Notes under the pieces: generated by a model | Databases searched by the model: none | What the model was told of the DNA's origin: nothing | The model's input: the letters and a program-made list of their open reading frames with translations, nothing else | Source of the DNA: Muribaculum sp. | GTDB taxonomy: Bacteria > Bacteroidota > Bacteroidia > Bacteroidales > Muribaculaceae | DNA: 39,405 nucleotides | Assembly (NCBI GenBank): GCA_023664085.1 | Contig: JAMPGE010000013.1 | Coordinates: 1 to 39,405, forward strand | Reading direction: 5' to 3' | Program-made: the position numbers and the translations under genes | Shown: positions 23,523-29,663 of the stretch, piece after piece | How positions within the stretch are numbered: the stretch's first letter is position 1 | Layout of the letters: every line of letters starts with the position of its first letter

Positions 23523-25541
23523 TCAGATTTCAGCCGTAAGCGTCACTCGGAAGTTGCGCTTGGGCATCGGGTAGTTTATAATCACGTCGTAGTCCTGACT
23601 GAAGAGATTGTTGACCTCGAGCTGGGCACGAAACCGCACCTTGCCGAAAACAAAATCGCGGCTCAGCGAGAGATCGTGGGTATACCAGGGCTGCATATAA
23701 TTGTATTTGATGTTTTCCTGTTGGTTATAGCGTTCGCCTACGTAAATGAAGCTATAGTTGAGGCTCCATTGGCGCCACAATACGTTGCATACCGCGGATC
23801 CGCTGTGGCGGGGAATGTAGGGAATCTGGTCGCGGTAATAGTTGTCGGCCGGATTTGTGATGTCGATGGCACGCTGCCAGGTATACTGCAGGCGCCCCGT
23901 GATGCTTAGATCCTTGAGAGGGGAGAGGGTGACGGAGGCGGTGGCGTCAAGACCCTTTATCTCCACAAGTCCGAGATTGAGCATGGTCCATCTGAACTGC
24001 TGTCCCTTGGGATAGGCCACGATTTTGTCGTGCACCTTATTGTAGTACACGTCTACGGAGGCTCTGAGTTCGCTCACCAGGCCGTGGCTTTCATGTATGC
24101 CGATGGCTCCTGCGTTGTATTGGGTGACGCGCTCGGGATCGAGGGCGGAGTTGCCCATGTCGGCATAGTAGAGGTCGTTGAATGTAGGCATTCTGAAGGA
24201 GCGCTTGAAGAAGGCCCGGAGGGTGAGCCATCCGTGGCGCAGGGGCCGGCCGGAAATGAATACAGCCGGAGTCCATACGTGCTTGTCGGAGGGAGACTGC
24301 TTGCCGCGCAGATGGTCGTGGATGAACGTGCCGAGGATGCTTGCCTGAGCCTTGAACCGCGGCAGATTTATGGCCGTGGCCGCCGAGAGATACTGGCTCA
24401 TGCGGTCGGGGCGCGTGAAGTCGTACATGTCGGCAAACATCGTGTTCCACTGCAGGTCGTAGCTCAACGATACTCTCCAGAAGTCGAAGATCATATATTC
24501 GTTGGCCGTGGAGATGTAGAGTTCGCGCTGACGGTATAGATTGTCGATTTTTACCTGCTTGTCGTCGTTGTTTACGTAGTGGGTGCGATAGAAGGCGTAT
24601 TTGGCACTGTTCATGGTGGTGAAGTTGCCGAAATTGCCCGTGTATCGTCCCTGCACGAAGGAGTTGGTGTCCCATACCCTTTCGCCGCGTCGCCACACGT
24701 TGTTGACGATGGCTCCCGGTATTCCGCGTTCGGAATTGTAATTGTAGACCTTTGCGGTCCAAGAGCCGGTGTTGAGGAAGCCGTTTACGTTGAGTTCAAG
24801 CCGGGTGGCGTTGATGTCGCCGTTCTGGCGCACGGCGGTGGTGTCGTAGGCGAGTTCACCGGCGGGATTCACGCGGCGGTAACGGAATTTATACTTGCCG
24901 CTGGAATTGAGCCATTCGGCGCTGAGCTGGGCGTTGACCCTGTCGCTGAGTTTCACTTCCACCAGAGCCGAAGGGTTGATAAGATGGAATGAACCTGTGC
25001 GCAGGGTGAGGCGGGCATGGTAAGTTTCGCCTTCGGCAAAGCGAGGCTTTCGGGTCTGCATATATATGGACCCAGCGGAACCGAAATCCTTGGCGGGCTG
25101 GAGGATGGCGCTCTTCTGGCCGTTGAATAGGGAGATCGACTCCATATTGTCGAGCGAGAACTGGCCCAGATCGATCTGTCCGTTTTGCGCATTTCCGAGT
25201 TCCATGCCGTCGTAGACCACTCCGGTGTGGTTTGTGCCCATGGAGCGAATGTTGACGGTCTTTATGCCTCCCACGCCGCCGTAGTCCTTCACCTGGACGC
25301 CGGAGAAATATCTGAGGGCATCGGCCACACTGCTGGAATTAAGACGCCTGAGTTCTTCCCCGGTGAGAGTCTGCACGGGGATTACATCGCGTTGACCGTC
25401 GGAATTGCGGGCCGTGACGATGAGCTCTGCCAGATTGGTGGTGTCGGCATGCTCTTCGGGGATCACGGTCTTGGCTCCGAGGCCGGCGGTCATCAGAGAT
25501 GACATGAAGATGATTGAAAAGCGTCTGATGGAATTGCACAT
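23523..25541 (-). CDS. btuB: TonB-dependent cobalamin receptor, BtuB-like
   Basis: This 672-residue protein has a signal peptide (cleavage near G-L-G-A) followed by a TonB-box-like stretch L-A-E-L-I-V-T-A (about 36-43). The plug domain covers about 45-170, with S-V-A-D-A-L-R-Y-F-S-G-V-Q-V, V-N-I-R-S-M-G-T-N-H-T-G-V-V-Y-D-G and a Q-N-G-Q-I-D-L region. The 22-stranded barrel ends with a final strand F-R-V-T-L-T-A-E-I. Length and layout fit BtuB, which moves corrinoids across the outer membrane using TonB energy. The cobalamin riboswitch upstream specifies the substrate class. It is the first gene of a six-gene operon. The ATG lies only 5 bases after the T-run of a leader terminator. Confidence 0.88.
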   Translation of the reverse strand: MCNSIRRFSIIFMSSLMTAGLGAKTVIPEEHADTTNLAELIVTARNSDGQRDVIPVQTLTGEELRRLNSSSVADALRYFSGVQVKDYGGVGGIKTVNIRSMGTNHTGVVYDGMELGNAQNGQIDLGQFSLDNMESISLFNGQKSAILQPAKDFGSAGSIYMQTRKPRFAEGETYHARLTLRTGSFHLINPSALVEVKLSDRVNAQLSAEWLNSSGKYKFRYRRVNPAGELAYDTTAVRQNGDINATRLELNVNGFLNTGSWTAKVYNYNSERGIPGAIVNNVWRRGERVWDTNSFVQGRYTGNFGNFTTMNSAKYAFYRTHYVNNDDKQVKIDNLYRQRELYISTANEYMIFDFWRVSLSYDLQWNTMFADMYDFTRPDRMSQYLSAATAINLPRFKAQASILGTFIHDHLRGKQSPSDKHVWTPAVFISGRPLRHGWLTLRAFFKRSFRMPTFNDLYYADMGNSALDPERVTQYNAGAIGIHESHGLVSELRASVDVYYNKVHDKIVAYPKGQQFRWTMLNLGLVEIKGLDATASVTLSPLKDLSITGRLQYTWQRAIDITNPADNYYRDQIPYIPRHSGSAVCNVLWRQWSLNYSFIYVGERYNQQENIKYNYMQPWYTHDLSLSRDFVFGKVRFRAQLEVNNLFSQDYDVIINYPMPKRNFRVTLTAEI

Positions 25542-25546
25542 GGTAT

Positions 25547-25592
25547 AAAAAAAGTAATCCCGCTTGCTCTTTCCTCAGAAATAGCAGGCGGG
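25547..25592 (-). terminator. Leader terminator/attenuator between riboswitch and btuB
   Basis: On the minus strand CCCGCCTGCT (25592-25583) pairs with AGCAAGCGGG (25568-25559, one mismatch), followed within five bases by seven T (25553-25547). The btuB ATG begins at 25541. With the riboswitch upstream, this is the expected off-state terminator when cobalamin is bound; it may also hide the start region. Confidence 0.7.
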
Positions 25593-25734
25593 TGTTATGA
25601 ATCGGATTAATCGTTGAAGATGTATGCATATGGAGGGCTGCAGGCCGCTCCATCGCGGGGAGTCAGTCCTGCTGCCGGCTTATGCCGAATTCCGTAGCCC
25701 ATAGTCCCGTAGGCGAAGTCTGAGAAAAGTGTGA

Positions 25735-25955
25735 ATGGCAGGTCTTCTGACTTATCCTCCCCCGTATCTGTCTTCTCAGGAACCTGTCCCAATGACTTTT
25801 GATATGAGTTAATGCGAAGAAGCGTGGCGAATACATTTCATTATGCGTCGCGCTTCACTCTCCGCGCGGAAATACAGCAGCGGGTACTGTCCCGGATTCT
25901 CACCGGATTCCCTTTTGATGAGACTATATAAGGCATCTCTTTGCCTAAGCCTCAA
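25735..25955 (-). promoter_or_regulatory. Cobalamin (B12) riboswitch
   Basis: The minus strand carries the class hallmarks: a core at 25914-25873 reading AAAGGGAATCCGGTGAG, then AATCCGGGACAGTACCCGC and TGCTGTA, and the B12 box at 25751-25737 (GTCAGAAGACCTGCC). A hairpin GGCAAAGAGATGCC lies at its 5' side. Boundaries are approximate. About 145 nt of leader separate it from the btuB-proximal terminator. Binding of adenosyl- or other cobalamins is expected to switch the operon off. Confidence 0.93.
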
Positions 25956-25966
25956 CCATTACGGCG

Positions 25967-25996
25967 CAAAATTACAAAAAAAATGTTAATCACAAA
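25967..25996 (-). promoter_or_regulatory. Promoter of the riboswitch/btuB operon
   Basis: On the minus strand TTTG (25996-25993), an 18-bp spacer, then TAATTTTG (25974-25967). Transcription would begin just before the riboswitch. It lies back to back with the promoter of the peptidase gene. Confidence 0.6.
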
Positions 25997-26028
25997 TTAA
26001 TTTCATTAAAATTTCGGAAATTTTTCTG

Positions 26029-26036
26029 TAATTTTG
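26029..26036 (+). promoter_or_regulatory. -7 box of the peptidase gene
   Basis: TAATTTTG matches TAnnTTTG and lies 31 bases before the ATG at 26068. The region upstream is very AT-rich, without a perfect -33 TTTG. Confidence 0.5.
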
Positions 26037-26067
26037 TCTCAAATAATCTAACCATTACACGTAAATC

Positions 26068-27291
26068 ATGAACTATACACCCTTGGCTCTTGCCATGTTG
26101 ATGAGCGCATCCTACGCTTCCGCCACTTATATGGAAGCCCCCGCCCAGGCCGATCCCGAAGTGATCGTGCCGGATTCCACCGGATTTAAGTTTACCGACG
26201 TAACCCTCATTCCCACCACTGCCGTCAAGGACCAGAACAAGTCCGGCACCTGCTGGGCTTTCTCCGGAATCTCTCTGATGGAAGATGAGATAATGCGTAA
26301 AGGGGGACCGGAACTCGACCTCTCCGAAATGTATATCGTACGTCAGGCCTACATCGACAAGGCCAAGAAATATATCCGCATGGGCGGCACCATCAACTTC
26401 GCCCAGGGCGGCGGCTTCGCCGACGTGACCGAGACCATCAAGGAATACGGCATCGTGCCCGAAGAGGTGATGGCCGGACTAAACTACGGCGAGAAGAAGC
26501 ATTCCCACTATGAAATGGCCGATGCCCTTACCGGCTACCTCAACGGCATTCTCAAAAACGGCAACAAGAAGCTTTCTTCTGCATGGCTCCCCGGATACAT
26601 CGGCATCCTCGACGCTTATCTCGGCAAAGCTCCCGAAGAATTCACCTACAAGGGTAAGAAATACACTCCCAAAAGCTTCGCCAAAGAGATGAAACTCGAT
26701 CCCAGCGAATTCATCGCCGTGACTTCCTACACTCACCATCCCTTCTACGAAGGCTTCGCCATGGAGATCCCCGACAACTGGCGCTGGGAGAAGACCATGA
26801 ACGTGCCTATGGAAGAAATGAAGGCTATCGTGGACAACGCCCTCTCCAACGGCTACTCCATCGGATGGGCCGCCGACGTGTCCGAGCCCGCCTTCAAATG
26901 GCGCTACGGATATGCCCTTCTGCCCGCTTCCAAGGACGAAGCCGACATGGACGGCACCGAACTGAGCCGCTGGGTGCAGCTTTCCGACCAGGACCGCGAG
27001 AAGGCTATCTCCGATATCAAAGGCCCCACCAAGGAGCGCACTATCACTCAGGAAAGCCGTCAGATCGCTTTCGACAACGGCGAGACCACCGACGACCACG
27101 GCATGACTATCATGGGCGTGGCCACCGACCAGGAAGGCAACAGATATTATAAGGTGAAAAACTCCTGGGATACCAACCAGCTCTACGGCGGTTATTTCTA
27201 CGTATCCGAACCCTACTTCCTTGAGAAGACCATCTCCGTAATGGTCAATAAAAACGCAATTCCCAAGGATATCGCCAAAAAATTCAAGTAA
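26068..27291 (+). CDS. C1-family cysteine peptidase (bleomycin hydrolase/aminopeptidase C type), exported
   Basis: This 407-residue protein has the C1B catalytic set: Q56 and C62 in K-D-Q-N-K-S-G-T-C-W-A-F-S, H344 in D-D-H-G-M-T-I-M-G, and N365 in K-V-K-N-S-W-D. The family (PepC/bleomycin hydrolase) trims peptides from the N-terminus. The classical enzymes are cytosolic hexamers, but this one begins with a signal peptide (about residues 1-20, cleavage near S-A-T), as is common in Bacteroidales, so it should act in the periplasm. The C-terminus ends I-A-K-K-F-K rather than the classical short blocking tail, so endo- versus aminopeptidase action is open. It is a single gene with its own promoter and terminator, divergent from the riboswitch. 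Confidence 0.88.
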   Translation: MNYTPLALAMLMSASYASATYMEAPAQADPEVIVPDSTGFKFTDVTLIPTTAVKDQNKSGTCWAFSGISLMEDEIMRKGGPELDLSEMYIVRQAYIDKAKKYIRMGGTINFAQGGGFADVTETIKEYGIVPEEVMAGLNYGEKKHSHYEMADALTGYLNGILKNGNKKLSSAWLPGYIGILDAYLGKAPEEFTYKGKKYTPKSFAKEMKLDPSEFIAVTSYTHHPFYEGFAMEIPDNWRWEKTMNVPMEEMKAIVDNALSNGYSIGWAADVSEPAFKWRYGYALLPASKDEADMDGTELSRWVQLSDQDREKAISDIKGPTKERTITQESRQIAFDNGETTDDHGMTIMGVATDQEGNRYYKVKNSWDTNQLYGGYFYVSEPYFLEKTISVMVNKNAIPKDIAKKFK

Positions 27292-27306
27292 TTTCCCGTG
27301 ATAATT

Positions 27307-27336
27307 AAAGAGGCGACCCCCGGGCCGCCTCTTTTT
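27307..27336 (+). terminator. Intrinsic terminator of the peptidase gene
   Basis: AAAGAGGC (27307-27314) pairs with GCCTCTTT (27327-27334), followed by a run of T to 27336. A second small hairpin CATTAC/GTAATG follows at 27338-27354. Confidence 0.85.
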
Positions 27337-27392
27337 ACATTACAGTCCGTAATGAAGTGATTTAAATTTTTTCAAATGCAGGATTTATTAAT

Positions 27393-27476
27393 GAAGTTGT
27401 CTAAACTTATTTACTGAAGGAAATTCCCTCCGAAATCTTACCAAATCTTATCGACAAAATAAGTTTAGACTACTTC
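27393..27476. repeat. 84-bp inverted-repeat element upstream of ksgA
   Basis: The arms are 20 bp, GAAGTTGTCTAAACTTATTT at 27393-27412 and its complement at 27457-27476 with one mismatch, around a 44-bp centre. AAT occurs directly outside each end (27390-27392 and 27477-27479), which could be a 3-bp target duplication. It looks like a second, unrelated MITE-like insertion or a relic of insertion sequence ends. Confidence 0.7.
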
Positions 27477-27553
27477 AATGATTGAATACTGCGTTTGAAG
27501 AAAACATTTTAAACACTTCTTTAGTTTTCGTAAAAAGTTTAAATCTCTTCAAT

Positions 27554-28348
27554 ATGCCAGATAAAGTAAGAGCGAAAAAGGCACTGGGACAACACTTCCT
27601 TACCGATCTGAACGTGGCCCGCAGAATTGCCGACACCATTGATTCCTCCCACATGCCGTCTGATCATTCCGAATGGGGAAATATTCCGATTCTGGAGGTC
27701 GGTCCCGGCATGGGCGTACTCACTCAGTTTCTGCTTCAGACAGGCAGACCGATCAAGGCCGTGGAACTCGATTCCGAAAGCGTGGACTATCTCCACAAGG
27801 TGTATCCCCGGCTGGAAGTGGCGGAAGGGGATTTTCTCAAAATGAATCTTGACTCACTCTTCGACGGCGAGTTCGCTCTTATCGGCAATTATCCATACAA
27901 TATTTCCTCTCAGATATTCTTCAAGGCTCTCGACTGCCGCCGGTCGATACCCGTGATTTCCGGAATGCTTCAGAAAGAAGTGGCCAGGCGAATCTGCTCG
28001 GCCCCCGGCAACAAGGATTACGGCATTCTATCAGTGCTTTTGCAGGCATGGTACGACTGCCGCTACCTTTTCGACGTGCCCCCCGGCGTGTTCAACCCCC
28101 CTCCGAAGGTGACAAGCGGCGTGCTGCTGCTCACACGCAACGGCCGCACATCGCTCGGATGCGACGAGAAGCTGTTCAAAACCGTGGTGAAAACCGCCTT
28201 CGGTCAACGCCGCAAGACTTTGCGCAACTCCCTTTCGACACTTCTTGGCAAGGACAATCCGATAATGCGGACCGAACTGATGAGTCTGCGTCCGGAGCGC
28301 CTTGATGTGGAGCAATTCATCACCATCACAAAAGGAATTAGGAATTAG
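27554..28348 (+). CDS. rsmA: 16S rRNA dimethyladenosine transferase RsmA/KsgA
   Basis: This 264-residue enzyme uses S-adenosylmethionine to dimethylate two adjacent adenines (A1518 and A1519 in E. coli numbering) near the 3' end of 16S rRNA, a late step of small-subunit assembly. Visible motifs are K-K-A-L-G-Q-H-F-L (residues 8-16), the SAM-binding E48-V-G-P-G-M-G-V-L, and the catalytic N113-Y-P-Y116 followed by N-I-S-S. Length is normal for the family. The frame is open upstream to 27482, but that would start in the flank of an inverted-repeat element; ATG 27554 gives the canonical N-terminus. The TAG stop is embedded in a 7-bp repeat. It converges on the aldolase gene. Confidence 0.95.
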   Translation: MPDKVRAKKALGQHFLTDLNVARRIADTIDSSHMPSDHSEWGNIPILEVGPGMGVLTQFLLQTGRPIKAVELDSESVDYLHKVYPRLEVAEGDFLKMNLDSLFDGEFALIGNYPYNISSQIFFKALDCRRSIPVISGMLQKEVARRICSAPGNKDYGILSVLLQAWYDCRYLFDVPPGVFNPPPKVTSGVLLLTRNGRTSLGCDEKLFKTVVKTAFGQRRKTLRNSLSTLLGKDNPIMRTELMSLRPERLDVEQFITITKGIRN

Positions 28349-28354
28349 GAATTT
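28334..28354 (+). repeat. Heptamer repeat (GGAATTA)n over the rsmA stop codon
   Basis: Three 7-bp units at 28334, 28341 and 28348 (GGAATTA, GGAATTA, GGAATTT). The TAG stop of rsmA (28346-28348) bridges units two and three. It lies between rsmA and the convergent aldolase gene, only 9 bases apart. Confidence 0.85.
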
Positions 28355-28357
28355 CTC

Positions 28358-29416
28358 TCAGGCTATGGTGATTTCCGGATCGAGATATACGTCCTGCACC
28401 GTATTCAGCAGATGGATGCCATCCTTGAGGGGATGCTGAAAGGCTTTGCGGCCGCAGATGAGGCCCATACCTCCGGCACGCTTGTTGACCACCGCCGTGG
28501 TCACCGCATCGGACAGATCGGAGGCGCCGTGTGATTCACCGCCTGAGTTGATCAGGCCCACACGCCCCATGTAGCCGTTGGCGATCTGATATCGGCACAG
28601 GTCGATGGGATGGTCCGTGGTGAGATCGGTATACATTCGCTCGTCGTATCGGCCGAAGCGGATCGCCTTGAAACCGCCGTTGCACGTAGGCAGCTTCTGC
28701 TTCACGATATCGGCCTGAATGGTGACGCCCAATCGATCCGCCTGGCCCGTAAGGTCGGCCGACGAATGATAGTCCACATTGTCTTTCTTAAACGCTGAGT
28801 TGCGCAGATAGCACCACAGCACGGTCACCATGCCCAATTCGTGGGCATATTCAAATGCCTCGGCCACATTTACGAGTTGGTCGCGGCTTTCCTGCGATCC
28901 GAAATACACGGTGGCGCCCACGGCGGCCGCTCCCATGCGCCATGCCTCCTTCACGGTGCCGAACATCACCTGATTGTAGCTGTTGGGGTAAGTAAGGAGT
29001 TCGTTATGGTTCAGCTTCACGAGGAAAGGAATCTTGTGGGCATATTTTCTGGCTATGGCTCCAAGATTTCCGAAAGAGGAGGCTACGGCGTTGCAACCGC
29101 CCTCGATGGCAAGTTTCACGATATTTTCCGGATCGAAATAAATGGGATTGGGCGCGAACGATGCCCCCGCGGAATGCTCTATATCCTGATCCACGGGCAG
29201 AATGGAGAGGTAGCCTGTATTGGCGAGTCTTCCATGGCCCAGCAGTCGCTGCATATTGTTGAGCACCGGGATATTGCGGTCTGTGTCAATCCAGATTTTA
29301 TCCACGGTTTCGGGCGAGGGAAGATGGAGCAGGGATTTATCTATGGCAGTACATTTGTGATTGAGCAGATACCCGGCCTTGTCGCCGAGCAGACTTTCGA
29401 TATAAGCGTGGTTCAT
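28358..29416 (-). CDS. fbaB: Class I fructose-bisphosphate aldolase (DhnA/FbaB type)
   Basis: This 352-residue enzyme cleaves fructose 1,6-bisphosphate to dihydroxyacetone phosphate and glyceraldehyde 3-phosphate through a Schiff base, without metal. The likely Schiff-base lysine is K239 in Q-A-D-I-V-K-Q-K. Other family marks are [16 protein letters not shown] near residue 72, L-V-K-L-N-H-N-E and the phosphate-binding [10 protein letters not shown]. Length fits the Bacteroidetes members. It is a single gene; upstream (29417-29515) I found no perfect promoter, only TCTATTTG-like sequence on the minus strand. Confidence 0.93.
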   Translation of the reverse strand: MNHAYIESLLGDKAGYLLNHKCTAIDKSLLHLPSPETVDKIWIDTDRNIPVLNNMQRLLGHGRLANTGYLSILPVDQDIEHSAGASFAPNPIYFDPENIVKLAIEGGCNAVASSFGNLGAIARKYAHKIPFLVKLNHNELLTYPNSYNQVMFGTVKEAWRMGAAAVGATVYFGSQESRDQLVNVAEAFEYAHELGMVTVLWCYLRNSAFKKDNVDYHSSADLTGQADRLGVTIQADIVKQKLPTCNGGFKAIRFGRYDERMYTDLTTDHPIDLCRYQIANGYMGRVGLINSGGESHGASDLSDAVTTAVVNKRAGGMGLICGRKAFQHPLKDGIHLLNTVQDVYLDPEITIA

Positions 29417-29514
29417 AATGATTAAATTAAGTTATATTATCCTAAACAATCTTTCGCCGCAAATAGATTAATATCCATACCGAAGAATCAATACAATAGC
29501 ATTGCTCCGCCAAT

Positions 29515-29558
29515 CCACCCCGGACTTAAGTCCGGGGATAAACAACATCGTCTCTTCA
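29515..29558. repeat. Two hairpins resembling the MITE interior
   Basis: A perfect hairpin CCCCGGACTT/AAGTCCGGGG is followed by CAACATCGTCTCTTCAAGAC. The latter matches the first inner hairpin of MITE copy 2 (15485-15505) at all but three positions, one pair of changes keeping the base pair. The terminal inverted repeats are absent and the order of hairpins differs. Confidence 0.55.
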
Positions 29559-29572
29559 AGACTCCTTTCACA

Positions 29573-29614
29573 CAAAAAAGAAGGAGGAAAGTCCTGTTGA
29601 AGACTTTCCTCCTT
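29573..29614 (-). terminator. Intrinsic terminator of the carboxyltransferase gene
   Basis: A 13-bp perfect stem (29581-29593 with 29602-29614) has an 8-nt loop. On the minus strand it is followed by CTTTTTT. The plus strand also has T after the stem, so it may work in both directions. Confidence 0.85.
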
Positions 29615-29663
29615 TTTATTGGGAATGCCGATATGTGATTATCGGCCATTCACGTTTGCGGGA

